Shown here: positions 38,302 to 47,462 of the stretch, piece by piece | Layout of the letters: every line of letters starts with the position of its first letter | Numbering within the stretch: position 1 is the first letter of the stretch | DNA from: Oleispirillum sp963678075 | GTDB taxonomy: Bacteria; Pseudomonadota; Alphaproteobacteria; Rhodospirillales; Rhodospirillaceae | DNA: 64,000 nt | Assembly (NCBI GenBank): GCA_963678075.2 | Contig: CAXXPK010000003.1 | Location: forward strand, 186,001 to 250,000 | Reading direction: 5' to 3' | The notes under the pieces: model-generated | The model's database searches: none | The model's input: the letters and a program-made list of their open reading frames with translations, nothing else | Told to the model about the DNA's origin: nothing | Position numbers and translations under genes: made by a program

Positions 38302-40212
38302 TTAGGCGGCGCGAACCTTGGCCAGGAAGTTGGTGACCACGCCGCGCAACTGGTCGGCCTGGAGGGAGACTTCCTCCGAAGCGATCAGAACGTCGCGCGC
38401 CGAACTTCCGGTTTCCTGCGCCACCGTGCTGACGGTGCCGATGCTGCGGGTGACCTCGTCGGTGCCGTTCGAGGCTTCCTGCACGTTGCGGGCGATTTCC
38501 TGAGTCGCCGCGCCCTGCTCCTCGACCGAGGAGGCGATGATGGCGGTGATCGAGTCCAGACCCTGGATGATCTGGGTGATCGCGCCGATCGCTTCGACCG
38601 CGGCCTGAGTCTCGGTCTGCACCCTGCGGATGTGCTCGCCGATTTCGCTGGTGGCGCGGGCGGTCTGGTTGGCCAGGTTCTTGACCTCTCCGGCCACCAC
38701 CGCGAAGCCCTTGCCCGCATCGCCGGCGCGTGCCGCTTCGATGGTGGCGTTCAGGGCCAGCAGGTTGGTGCGGTCGGCGATGTCGGTGATCAGGGTCACC
38801 ACTTCGCTGATCTGTGTCGCGGCCGCGTTCAGGGCCGTCACCTTGCCGTGGGTTTCCTCGACCCGGGCCGTCGCCTGGCGCGCGACATCCGAGGACTGCG
38901 AGACCTGGCGCGAGATTTCCGCGATCGAGTTGTAGAGCTCTTCCGCCGCTGCGGCGACGTTCTGCGCGTTCTGCGACGCCTGGGTGGCGGCGGAGGCGAC
39001 GATGGTGGTCTTCTCCGAGGTCTTCTCGGCGGCGTTCGCCATGGTGTTGGCGGTGCCCTTCATCGCGTCGGCGGAGCGTCCGACCGTGTCGATGATGCCG
39101 ACGACTTCCTGTTCCAGACTGTTGGCCAGCTCATTCAGGGTGCGCTTGCGCGCCGCTTCCACCGCCTTGCGGCTTTCTTCCTCGCGGGCCTTCGCGTCCA
39201 ACAGGTTGGTCTGGAAGATCTTCAGCGCGCGGGCCATGGACCCCACTTCGTCCTTGCGCTCGGTGGCCGAGATTTCACGCGTCAAGTTGCCATCGGCCAG
39301 AGCCGTGGTGTCCTGGGTCAACACGTTGACCGGACCCGAGATGCCACGAGCGATCAGGATGGTCGTGCCGATCAGGACCAGCAGGATGCTGCTGCTGACG
39401 ACGCCGCTCTGCACCGCTTTTTCCCAGAACAGGGTGTCGATGCGGTCGATATAGACGCCCGACCCGATCACCATGTCCCAGTTGTCGGTGGCGGCGCTAT
39501 AGGACAGCTTCGGAGCGGGCTCCTTGCGGCCGGGGAAAGGCCACTGATATTCAACGAAGCCGGACTTCTGAGCATTGTTCACGGCCTTGCCGAATTTGAC
39601 GAAGATCTTCTTGCCGGTGGGATCGGTGATGCCGGAGCCGTCGGTGCCGGAGAGCTTGGTGTTGATCGGATGCATGATGATGTTGCCCGCGCGGTCCTGC
39701 ACCCAGAAGTGGCCGTCCGAACCATAGCGCAGTCCGGCCAGGTTCTTCATCGCTTCGGCCTTGGCGTCGGCCTCGGAGAGTTTGCCTTCCTTCCATAGTT
39801 GCGCGTTCATCTCGACCGACGAGCGCGCGGTATCGACCAGGCTCTTCAACTCGTTCTTCTTTTCGGAGACCAGGGTGTCGCGGTAGTCGATGAGGTTGAG
39901 ACCGATCAAGGTCAGCAGGCCAAGGCAGCTCACCGCCAGGATCAGGGCGAGCAGGGCGAGGGACTCGGTCAGGCCCTTGCCGGACCGCTTCAGCCGTGCG
40001 TTCTCGAACAGCAGGCGGGCTTCGGCGGTGCGCAGGACGGTGCCGTCCTCGGCAATGCGGGCGCGGCCGTCCTGGAACGCGTCGGAAGCCTGGGCAAGGC
40101 TGGCGTTGGCGGCACGACTGGCCGTAATGTCCCGCGCCGCGTCCTTGGTCTTTTCCGTAACATCGTTCAAACGGAGTTCGGTGTCTGCGAAAGCGGTTTC
40201 GATGCGTTTCAT
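38302..40212 (-). CDS. methyl-accepting chemotaxis protein with single Cache sensor
   Basis: 636 residues. An unusual cytoplasmic N-terminal coil (MKRIETAFADTELRLNDVTEKTKDA, about 80 residues) precedes the first membrane helix (LALLALILAVSCLGLLTLIGL). Then come a periplasmic sCache domain (LAGLRYGSDGHFWVQDRAGNIIMHPINTKLSG, LSYSAATDNWDMVIGSGVYIDRID), a second helix, HAMP, and the signalling tip (ITDIADRTNLLALNATIEAARAGDAGKGFAVVAGEVKNLA). sCache receptors usually sense small carboxylates. No C-terminal CheR pentapeptide is seen. Intact; no chemotaxis genes adjoin it. Confidence 0.94.
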   Translation of the reverse strand: MKRIETAFADTELRLNDVTEKTKDAARDITASRAANASLAQASDAFQDGRARIAEDGTVLRTAEARLLFENARLKRSGKGLTESLALLALILAVSCLGLLTLIGLNLIDYRDTLVSEKKNELKSLVDTARSSVEMNAQLWKEGKLSEADAKAEAMKNLAGLRYGSDGHFWVQDRAGNIIMHPINTKLSGTDGSGITDPTGKKIFVKFGKAVNNAQKSGFVEYQWPFPGRKEPAPKLSYSAATDNWDMVIGSGVYIDRIDTLFWEKAVQSGVVSSSILLVLIGTTILIARGISGPVNVLTQDTTALADGNLTREISATERKDEVGSMARALKIFQTNLLDAKAREEESRKAVEAARKRTLNELANSLEQEVVGIIDTVGRSADAMKGTANTMANAAEKTSEKTTIVASAATQASQNAQNVAAAAEELYNSIAEISRQVSQSSDVARQATARVEETHGKVTALNAAATQISEVVTLITDIADRTNLLALNATIEAARAGDAGKGFAVVAGEVKNLANQTARATSEIGEHIRRVQTETQAAVEAIGAITQIIQGLDSITAIIASSVEEQGAATQEIARNVQEASNGTDEVTRSIGTVSTVAQETGSSARDVLIASEEVSLQADQLRGVVTNFLAKVRAA

Positions 40213-40439
40213 GGCAGGTCTCTCCCGTTATTCTTTACGTTTGGAAAGAGAACGGCAAACCTCATGCCATACACTGGGGGCCGCTTAAGGCTGGGTGTAA
40301 CTCACGTAAAATGCTTATACATTAGTAAGATCGCGTGTTTTGGCGACGGTGCCGCCCGGTATCGACGGGTCATGTGGCCCGGCGTACTGCGTTATGAGTT
40401 GCAAATTGCAATCAACTGCCGCGAAACGGCTTGACTCAG

Positions 40440-40635
40440 GTGGCGCGGCGGCTACACTCCGAGCGATGCGGCGGTTCCCCGAACTTGGGGGATCAAAAGG
40501 GAAGCCGGTGCGATTCCGGCGCTGTTCCCGCAACTGTAAGCGGCGAGCCATGATCCGCGATCCACTGGGGGATGCCCCTGGGAAGGAGGATCATTTGGCG
40601 GCGACCCGTGAGCCAGGAGACCTGCCGTCGCATGC
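40440..40635 (+). promoter_or_regulatory. cobalamin riboswitch without an evident downstream gene
   Basis: Order of conserved blocks: GGATCAAAAGGGAAGCCGGTGCGATTCCGGCGCTGTTCCCGCAACTGTAAGCGGC-type core (40488-40546; described, not quoted in full), GGGAAGGAGG and the B12 box GAGCCAGGAGACCTGCC (40610-40626). All landmarks of an AdoCbl riboswitch are present. Downstream only short frames are found before a terminator at 40933, so its target gene seems lost or unrecognised. Confidence 0.93.
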
Positions 40636-40932
40636 GTCATGTCCGTGGGTCGGGAGTTGCCCATGGTGCGGGACACTGTAAGTGACGCACGGTTGTGGTG
40701 TGGTCACGAATGCGGGTGGTTTCGATGCGGCGCGCTTCTCGTTTTCATTTTGATTTCGGGTCTGCGGGTTTCCGTCAGCCGTTTTGCGCCGTAGATGGGT
40801 GTGCGCGCGCGGTTTCGTGGCTGATCATGTGTTCCCCTGCGTGGGCGACCGCGCCGGTGTTTTTCCCTGTTACCTAGGACGACGAGGCAGGGCATCGACA
40901 CACTCGGCCGTAGATCCCCGCTTTGGCAACTA
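40636..40932. other. region between orphan riboswitch and terminator, no convincing gene
   Basis: About 300 bases. The longest plus-strand frames are about 60 codons, and I recognise no family. It could hold the eroded remains of a cobalamin-related gene, or a very small protein. Nothing persuasive on the minus strand. Confidence 0.45.
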
Positions 40933-40967
40933 ACGGCGGCACCCTTTACCGGGGCCGCCGCTTTTTT
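40933..40967 (+). terminator. rho-independent terminator
   Basis: CGGCGGC, 13-base loop, GCCGCCG, then CTTTTTT on the plus strand. Ends the transcript begun at the orphan riboswitch. Confidence 0.8.
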
Positions 40968-40969
40968 GC

Positions 40970-41399
40970 CTAGGCGAGGCCGGTCGCCGCCGTGAAGGCG
41001 CGCCAAAAGGCCCGCGCCCCCGCCGTCAGTTGTGGCAGGGCGGCTTCGGTTTCGGCGGCGAAGGCTTGCGCGCCGGCCTTGCCCAGGGTGGTGGCCAGAG
41101 ACGCGGCATAGGCGGGAGCCCGGCTCCACTCCGGCACCGTCTTGGGAGTGACCTCGACATGATACTGAAAGCCATAGGCCCTGGCTCCGACCCGCATCGC
41201 CTGGATCGGGCAGGCGGTCGTCTTCCCAGACGTCCATCGGTCCGCCCATGACCATCAATAAGTCGTAATCGTCTGGCGCCGGAGGGGTTTCGCCGGTATC
41301 CCATTCCACGGCATCCCAGGTCATGCCGTCTGCGGTCATCAGGTCGCGGAACGCGCCGGGGTGTTCGACATCGATATGCTGGAAAACCAGAACACGCAT
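40970..41399 (-). pseudogene. class I glutamine amidotransferase (GMP-synthase-like), internal deletion
   Basis: N-terminus MRVLVFQHIDVEHPGAFRDLM at 41399, then YDLLMVMGGPMDVWEDDRLP. The expected middle (about 110 residues with the nucleophile-elbow Cys) is missing. The sequence resumes in another frame at AMRVGARAYGFQYHVEVTPKTVPEW (catalytic His region) and ends AFTAATGLA at 40970. The join lies near 41208. Without the catalytic Cys it cannot hydrolyse glutamine. Confidence 0.8.
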
Positions 41400-41497
41400 G
41401 GTGTAATACCGAATGGCTGCGGCAAGGGCCCCATCATGGGTCGAAACCAAAGCCATCGGCAACGGCAAATCATCCGCTTTTTCGGACAAGGACGCCT

Positions 41498-42517
41498 GTG
41501 ACCTCTCCGCCCGCCGCCCCGTCTGTCCCCTTGCCGCCCCGTCTGGAGTTGCGCGGCATCGTCAAGCATTACCCCGGTTGCCGTGCCAACGACGGCATTG
41601 ATCTGGCGGTGCGTCCCGGCGAGTGCCATGCCCTGCTGGGCGAGAACGGCGCGGGAAAGTCCACCCTGGTCAAGATCGCCCACGGCATCCTGCGGGCCGA
41701 TGCCGGGGAAATCGTGTGGGAGGGAACGCCGGTCGCGATCGGTGGTCCGGCGGCGGCCAGGGATCTTGGCATCGGCATGGTGTTCCAGCATTTCTCGCTG
41801 TTCGAGTCGATGACGGTGGCCGAGAACGTCGCCCTGGGTACCGCCGATGCCGGATCGCTGTCCGAACTGGCGGCGCGGGTCGCCGAGGTCTCGGCGTGCT
41901 ATGGCTCGGCGCTCGATCCGGAAGAGCGGGTCTGCGATCTGTCGGTGGGGGAACGTCAGCGTGTCGAGATCGTTCGGTGTTTGTTGCAGGACCCCAAGCT
42001 TCTGATCATGGACGAACCGACCTCGGTTCTGACCCCGCAAGAGGCCGAGTCCCTGTTCGTGGTGCTGCGGCGTCTGGTGGCGGAGGGCCGCAGCATTCTT
42101 TACATCAGCCACAAGCTGTCGGCCCATCGCGCGCCGGGAATGACGTAGGGTGGGCTGATCCGGTTTTCCCGGGCGCGCCGCTTCGCCGAACGGGTGATCA
42201 AGACCTTCCACGTCGCCGCCGTCGGCCCGCGCGCGGCGGCGCGCAGCCTGTCGGGGGGGGGGGTGGATGCCGGGGCGGTGGCGGGAATTCACCGGGACTT
42301 GATTGCCCTGGCCGATGCCGGGACGGCGATTCTAGTGGTGTCGCAGGACCTGGACGAGTTGTTCGCGATTTGCGATCGCATCGCGGTGATCTGTCATGGG
42401 CGGCTGTCGGCGGCGCAGTCGGCGCACGCCTCCACGGTGGAAGACACCGGCATGTTGATGGGTGGGGTTTTTCATCTGGATGAGACGAAGGCGGGCGATC
42501 ATGCGACTGCGACTTGA
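41498..42517 (+). pseudogene. tandem-NBD ABC ATPase (nucleoside/BMP-type importer), two deletions
   Basis: First ATPase domain is complete: LRGIVKHYPGCRANDGIDLAV, LLGENGAGKSTLVKI (Walker A), LSVGERQRVEIVRCLL (signature), LLIMDEPTSVLTP (Walker B), ILYISHKL (H-loop). A stop follows at about 42147. The second domain survives only as RRFAERVIKTFHV, ARSLSGG and GVDAGAVAGIHRDLIALADAGTAILVVSQDLDELFAICDRIAV, with its Walker A region and signature-to-Walker B stretch deleted. The second deletion ends in a run of ten G (42255-42264). In the intact family this is a protein of about 510 residues. Confidence 0.82.
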
Positions 42518-43241
42518 GATCCGCCCGGAACCCTCGCGGACGATGGCGGCGGCGGCGCCGCTGCTGGCGATCGTGGCGACCGTCGTGGCCGGCTGCGGAC
42601 TGTTCGCGGTGCTGGGGTTCGATCCGCTGGCGGCGCTTTACACCTTTTTTGTCGAACCGGTGGACAGCCTGCAAAGGGGTCTGCGAATGGCTGCTGAAGG
42701 CGACGCCGTTGGTGTTGATCGCGGTCGGGTTGGCGCTGGGGTTTCGTGGCAACGTCTGGAACATCGGCGCCGAGGGACAGCTGACCATGGGGGCGGTGGC
42801 GGCGGGCGGCACGTCGCTGGCGCTTTACGAAGTCCCGGGTTTGTGGGTGTTTCCCGTGGTGCTGGCGGCGTGGCCTATGGCGCGATTCCGGCCTTTTTGC
42901 GGACCCGCTTTCACGCCAACGAGATTCTGACCAGTCTGATGCTGAACTACGTCGCCGTTCTGGTCCTCGCCTGGCTGGTGCATGGGCCGTGGCGCTCGCC
43001 CGAGGGCTACAATTTCCCCGAGACCCGGATGTTCACCGAGTCCGCTCTGCTGCCGTCGTTGATCGCGGGGACCCTTTTTGGGTTCCAGATCAAGGTGATC
43101 GGCATGACCCCGGCGGCGGGCAGTTATGCCGGGCTCCATCGCAACCGGGTGATCTGGTTTACCCTGCTGTTGGCCGCCGATGTCCTGATCCGGTATCGCG
43201 TGCGGATTCTCGGTCTTCCCGTTCCGGAGGAAACGCGATGA
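42501..43241 (+). pseudogene. ABC importer permease 1 (YufP/BMP operon type), frameshifts and deletions
   Basis: MRLRLEIRPEPSRTMAAAAPLLAIVAT at 42501, then in the next frame WLLKATPLVLIAVGLALGFRGNVWNIGAEGQLTMGAVAAGG, then in a third frame AYGAIPAFLRTRFHANEILTSLMLNYVAVLVLAWLVHG. The C-terminal part is compressed (KVIGMTPAAGSYAG is followed almost at once by IRYRVRI and the end), so several membrane helices are gone. RFHANEILTSLMLNY and NIGAEGQL are hallmarks of nucleoside-type ABC permeases. Not functional. Confidence 0.8.
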
Positions 43242-43775
43242 GTGACGCCGATCTTCTGACCCTGTCGGCAATTCTGGCGGCGATCGCCAGGGCGGCGACG
43301 CCCCTGGCCTTCGCCGCCTTGGGGGAACTGGTGACCGAACGCGCCGGGGTTCTGAACCTGGGGATCGAGGGGATGATGCTGATCGGCGCGGTCGCCGCCT
43401 TCGCGGTGGCGCACGGCGGTGGTGGCGATGCCCTGGCGATCGCCGCCGGGGCCGCCACCGGTATGGCGATGGCGTTGTTGTTCGGAATTCTGGCCCTGTC
43501 CCTGCGCGCCAATCAGGTGGCTTGCGGGTTGGCCTTGAGCATCTTCGGTGTCGGATTGTCCGCTTTTCTGGGCAAGACCCTGGTCGGTTCCCCGGCCGCC
43601 GCCCTGCCCGCCCTGGCGGTTCCGTTGCTGCCCGATTTTCCGGTGGTCGGCGCGGCGTTCTTCCATCAAGATATTCTGGTTTATCTGTCGGTCCTGGCGG
43701 CACCCGCCATTCACGTCTTTTTGTTCCGCAGCCGCGCCGGGTTGGTCCTGTCCCTGGCCTTGACGCTGGCATGGC
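43238..43775 (+). pseudogene. ABC importer permease 2 (YufQ type), C-terminal half deleted
   Basis: Start at 43238 overlaps the previous gene (ATGA). MSDADLLTLSAILAAIARAATPLAFAALGELVTERAGVLNLGIEG is the family N-terminus (GELVTERAGVLNLGIEGMML). It reads normally through SLRANQVACGLALSIFGVGLSAFLG and HQDILVYLSVLAAPAIHVFLFRSRAGL. It then passes directly into what looks like the signal peptide of the downstream binding protein (LSLALTLA). About half of the permease is missing. Confidence 0.8.
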
Positions 43776-44802
43776 GGGGGCGTGGGGCGCGCAAGCGACG
43801 GAGTCGCTGAAGATCGGTTTCGTTTATGTCGGGCCGATCGGCGATCATGGCTACTCCTATCAGCACGATCAGGGGCGTCTGGCAGTGGAAAAGTACTTTG
43901 GCGGCAGGGTGAAGACCACCTACGTCGAAAACGTGCCGGAGAACGCGGATTCCGAACGGGTGATCCGCCAGCTTGCGGCGACCGGTCATCGGCTGATCTT
44001 TACCACCTCGTTCGGCTTCATGAACCCCACCGCCAAGGTCGCCAAGCAATTTCCGAACGTGAAGTTCGAACACGCCACCGGCTGTCGGCGGGGGCCGAAC
44101 CTGGCCACCTACATGGCGCGTTTCTATGAAGGCCGCTATGTCTCGGGCGTGGCCGCCGGACGCGTCAGCAAAAGCCATAAGCTTGGCTATATCGCCTCCT
44201 TTCCGATCCCCGAGGTGGTGCGCGGCGTCAACGCTTTCCTGCTGGGCGCGCGCAGTGTCGATCCGAAGGCCGAGGTCCGCGTCGTATGGGTGAATTCCTG
44301 GTACGATCCGGGCAAGGAGCGCGAGGCCGCCGAGGCGTTGATGGCGCAGGGCGTCGATGTCGTGGCGCAGCAAAGCGATTCCGCTGCGCCGATTCAGGCC
44401 GCCGAAAAGAATCATGTTTGGGCGATTGGTCAGGCCTTGGACATGACGCGCTTCGGGCCGAACGTGCAGTTGACCTCGTGCATGGAGATATGGGCCGGTT
44501 ATTACGTCGATCGGGTTTGGGCGGTTCTGAACGGCACCTGGACGCCGACCGACACCTGGGACGGATTCGACAGGGGAATGGTCGCCCTGGCCCCCTTCAA
44601 TCCGGCGACGCCGCCCGCGGTGAAGGCAGAGGCCTTGAGGGCCGAGGCGGCGATCAAGGCGAAGACCCTGCATTCCTTCGCCGGGCCGATCAAGGATCAG
44701 TCGGGAAAGGAAATCGTCGCCGCCGGGAAAGTCGTGTCCGACGCCGATCTGTTGAAAATGAACTGGTTCGTCGAAGGCGTCGTCGGCAAGCTGCCGAAGT
44801 AA
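43776..44802 (+). pseudogene. BMP-family (Med/PnrA-like) substrate-binding lipoprotein/protein, start lost
   Basis: From GAWGAQATESLKIGFVYVGPIGDHGYSYQHDQGRLAVEK the mature protein is complete: LAATGHRLIFTTSFGFMNPTAKVAKQFPNVKFEHATG, KLGYIASFPIPEVVRGVNAFLLGAR, VWVNSWYDPGKEREAAEALM, QALDMTRFGPNVQLTSCMEIW, ending VVGKLPK. The BMP family binds nucleosides or similar ligands for ABC uptake. The signal peptide remains only as SLALTLA in a different frame, fused to the truncated permease, so no proper start codon precedes it. The rest of the operon is broken too. Confidence 0.8.
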
Positions 44803-44851
44803 AAAGGGAAAACGGAAAAGGCCAGGGGCGTCGTCGTCCCCCGGTCCGGTG

Positions 44852-45181
44852 TCATTTCCCTTCCTTGAACTCCAGCGCCAAGCCGTTAATGCAATAACGC
44901 TGGCCGCCGCAGGTGGCGCACAGGACCTCGGTACGGGCCATGCCGTGACTGGCGTCGGCGCGGGAGGTCACCGCGCCCTTCTCCAGAACCTCGGAAAAGC
45001 TGGGCCAGCCGCTGCCGGAATCGAACTTGGCGTTGGCACCGAACAGCGGTGCGCCGCAGCCGCTGCAGACGAAGGTTCCGGCGCGGTGTTCTTCCAGAAG
45101 GGGGCTGGAGAACGGTGGCTCGGTGCCGCAGTGTTCCAGAATGCGCAGGCTGTCCGGGGGCAGCTTGCTCCAATCGGTCAT
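44852..45181 (-). CDS. msrB: peptide-methionine (R)-S-oxide reductase MsrB with a short internal deletion
   Basis: About 109 residues from MTDWSKLPPDSLRILEHCGTEPPFSSPL. Zinc-binding Cys pairs are present (FVCSGCGAPLF and LCATCGG), as are KFDSGSGWPSF and the catalytic Cys in RYCINGLALEF. The segment GHLGHVFDDGP...G, about 15 residues with active-site His residues, is missing between CATCGG and QRYCIN, with the frame preserved. The enzyme normally reduces methionine-R-sulfoxide in proteins; this variant is probably inactive, though it is an uninterrupted ORF. Sits 53 bases downstream of serB. Confidence 0.82.
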   Translation of the reverse strand: MTDWSKLPPDSLRILEHCGTEPPFSSPLLEEHRAGTFVCSGCGAPLFGANAKFDSGSGWPSFSEVLEKGAVTSRADASHGMARTEVLCATCGGQRYCINGLALEFKEGK

Positions 45182-45234
45182 CATCGGGACTCCGGTGTCG
45201 CGGGGCCAGAGTCCCAAGATGGGGGTGCGAGCGT

Positions 45235-46200
45235 TCAGCCGCAAACGAAAGCGTCGCGGGAGTACCCCTGCGCGAACAGCAATCCGGTCAGATCGGCGAA
45301 GTTCAGCGCGGCGCGGGCATTCGCCACCACTGACGGCTTCCCGTGGAAGGCGATGCCCAGCCCCGCCGCCTGCATCATCGGCAGGTCGTTGGCGCCGTCG
45401 CCGACGGCCAGGGTCGCCTCCAGCCCCACGCCCTTCTCGGCGGCGGTAGCGAACAGGGTGTCGCGCTTGGCGTCGCGGTCGAGAATGGGCTCCGCCACCT
45501 TTCCGGTCAGCTTACCGCCCTTGATGATCGGGTCGTTGGCGAACACCGCGTCGAAGCCGCAGGTGGCGCCGACCGGGCGCGCGAAGGGCAGAAACCCGCC
45601 GGAAATCAGTACCGTTTTCGCGCCGTTGGCGCGCATCGTCATCACCGTGGCGCGCCCGCCGGGGGTGAAACGGATCTTGGCCAGGGTATCGTCGATGGCG
45701 CTGGCGGGCAGGTCCTTGAGCAGGCCGACCCGTTCCCTCAGGGCGGCGCGAAAGTCGAGTTCGCCGTTCATCGCCCGCGCGGTGATCGCCGCAATGCGGG
45801 CCTTCAGTCCGGCGTGGTCGGCCAGTTCGTCCAGGGTCTCGCCGGTGACGAAGGTGGAATCCATGTCGGCGATCAGGACGGCCTTCTTGCGTCCGGCGGT
45901 TTTTTGCGCGATGACGTCGATGCCGCCCTTGGGATAGAGGACGTCCAGAGCACCGCGCGCCGCGCTGTCCGCCTGATCGGGGTCAAGCCCGGCGAACGGC
46001 AGGTCGCAGGCGGTGCCGGAGGTGTCGGGGCGGTCCAGCCAAAGCGGGCTGCCGACGTCGGCGCCCAACCGGGCGAGGGCGGCGCGCACCGCGCCGACGG
46101 TGGCGGCGGACATGGTTACGCCATCCGAGAAATGCCCCAGGGTGCCGGGGCCGGGGGCCTCGACACGGGGCGCGGCGATCAGGGTCAGGACGAAGGGCAT
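45235..46200 (-). CDS. serB: phosphoserine phosphatase SerB
   Basis: 321 residues from MPFVLTLIAAPRVEAPGPGTLGHF. HAD-superfamily phosphatase, last step of serine synthesis. Catalytic ADMDSTF (DxDxT) at residues 111-117, ETLDELADHAGL, TMRANGAKTVLISGGFLPFA, and the metal motif VGDGANDLPMMQAAGLGIAFHGKP. N-terminal about 90 residues form the regulatory-type domain seen in alphaproteobacterial SerB. Divergent from miaA with little space between. Intact. Confidence 0.95.
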   Translation of the reverse strand: MPFVLTLIAAPRVEAPGPGTLGHFSDGVTMSAATVGAVRAALARLGADVGSPLWLDRPDTSGTACDLPFAGLDPDQADSAARGALDVLYPKGGIDVIAQKTAGRKKAVLIADMDSTFVTGETLDELADHAGLKARIAAITARAMNGELDFRAALRERVGLLKDLPASAIDDTLAKIRFTPGGRATVMTMRANGAKTVLISGGFLPFARPVGATCGFDAVFANDPIIKGGKLTGKVAEPILDRDAKRDTLFATAAEKGVGLEATLAVGDGANDLPMMQAAGLGIAFHGKPSVVANARAALNFADLTGLLFAQGYSRDAFVCG

Positions 46201-46249
46201 GGGCGATACTTCTTTCGCGGCGGGAACGGCGGGTGCGGGCGGCTTCGCC

Positions 46250-47194
46250 ATGGCCGGGCCATGTCTGATCCTGGCGGGGCCGACCGCCTCGGGCAAGTCG
46301 GCCCTGGCGGTCGCGCTGGCGCGGGCGCTCGGCGGCGAAATCGTCAACGCCGACAGCATGCAGGTTTATCGCGATTTGTCCATCCTCACCGCGTGTCCGT
46401 CCGATGAAGAAATGGCGGGGGTGCCGCATCACCTGTACGGCCTGCTGGCGGGAGGCGAGGCCTGTACCGTCGGGCGGTGGCTTTCTTGGATGCACCGTTT
46501 GCTGCCGCTGATCTGGGGGCGCGGTCGCTGGCCGTTGGTGGTCGGCGGCACCGGGCTTTATCTGCGCGCCCTGACCGCCGGTCTGGCACCGGTGCCAGAG
46601 GTGCCGGCGGCGGTGCGGGCGGCGGTGCCGGCGGACTACGACCGTCTGGGCGGCGCGGCCTTCGCGGCGGAGCTGATGGCGTTGGACCCGGTTGCCGCCG
46701 TGGCGGTTCCTTCCGGCAACCGGCAACGGATGATTCGCGCCATGGAGGTGGCGCGCCACACCGGGCGCGCCCTTTCCGATTGGCAGGCGGCGCCGCATCT
46801 TGGCGGGCTGATCCGCCCGCCGACGACAATGCTGGTCGAACCCGATCGCGACTGGTTGTACGGGCGCTGCGACCGTCGTTTCCTGGCGATGCTGGCTGCC
46901 GGAGCCCAGAATCAGGTGCGCGCCGCGCTGGCGGCGGGGTTGACGCCGGATTCTCCGGTTTGTCGTGGTCTGGGGGCGCGGGCGCTGATCGCGGCGGCGG
47001 CGGGAGAAATCGACCAGGAGACGGCGGTTCTGGCGGCGCAGCGGAAAACCCGCAACTATGCGAAACGGCAGTTGACCTGGTTCCGTCACCAGTTGCTCGC
47101 CGACATCGTGGTGCGTCCGCCGGGCGACGATCTCGAGTCGCCTGGCGTTTTATCGGAACTGACGGCTGAAGTGGCGTCGCGCCTGGGGTTATGA
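46250..47194 (+). CDS. miaA: tRNA dimethylallyltransferase MiaA
   Basis: 314 residues from MAGPCLILAGPTASGKSALAVALARALGG (P-loop). Adds a dimethylallyl group to A37 of tRNAs reading UNN codons. NADSMQVYRDLSILTACPSDEEMAGVPHHLYG, VVGGTGLYLRALTAGLAPVP, GNRQRMIRAMEVARHTGRALSDWQ and TRNYAKRQLTWFR are hallmarks. An alternative in-frame ATG at 46199 would overlap the serB start on the other strand; I prefer 46250 because the family begins just before the P-loop. Its stop overlaps the start of a leader ORF for ilvB. Confidence 0.94.
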   Translation: MAGPCLILAGPTASGKSALAVALARALGGEIVNADSMQVYRDLSILTACPSDEEMAGVPHHLYGLLAGGEACTVGRWLSWMHRLLPLIWGRGRWPLVVGGTGLYLRALTAGLAPVPEVPAAVRAAVPADYDRLGGAAFAAELMALDPVAAVAVPSGNRQRMIRAMEVARHTGRALSDWQAAPHLGGLIRPPTTMLVEPDRDWLYGRCDRRFLAMLAAGAQNQVRAALAAGLTPDSPVCRGLGARALIAAAAGEIDQETAVLAAQRKTRNYAKRQLTWFRHQLLADIVVRPPGDDLESPGVLSELTAEVASRLGL

Positions 47195-47274
47195 CACAGG
47201 ACTCTTTGGCGAAGCCCGGGGTGAGAGTAATAATCTTGCTACAGCAACGGGAAATCTTTTCAGTTGTTTGTTGA
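47191..47274 (+). CDS. candidate leader peptide of the ilvBNC genes (27 aa)
   Basis: ATG at 47191 overlaps the miaA stop. The peptide contains the run VRVIILLQQREIFSVVC before TGA at 47274: eleven of the last eighteen positions are Val, Ile, Leu or other hydrophobic residues, with GTA ATA ATC TTG CTA in succession. A branched-chain-rich leader just upstream of acetolactate synthase, followed by a GC hairpin at 47403-47434, is the layout of a transcription attenuator. No homology search was possible; a GTG at 47221 would give a 17-residue version. Confidence 0.5.
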   Translation: MTQDSLAKPGVRVIILLQQREIFSVVC

Positions 47275-47402
47275 TTTTGGTTGACCCTGGTTCTCTGAAA
47301 TCATAAGTAGGATGCTCTCTTTTCAGCGCCCATGGAAAAAAGAAGGCGCACCCGAACGGAGGACAGGGAACTTCCCGCCGAAGGAGAGAGACGACGCAAC
47401 GT

Positions 47403-47440
47403 GGCGCGGCGTCCGGCAAGGACCGGGCCGCGCCGTTTGG
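47403..47440 (+). terminator. possible attenuator hairpin before ilvB
   Basis: GGCGCGGC paired with GCCGCGCC, with an inner CCGG/CCGG stem, followed by GTTTGGATTT. It is GC-rich but the U-stretch is weak. It lies between the candidate leader peptide and ilvB. Confidence 0.45.
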
Positions 47441-47462
47441 ATTTGACAACGGTTTGGAGCAA

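Noticed and set aside
42255..42264. Ten-G run in the ABC ATPase as a phase-variation tract
   Set aside because: Comparison with the family pattern shows that the signature-to-Walker B segment is missing at this point, so the run marks a deletion joint rather than simple slippage.
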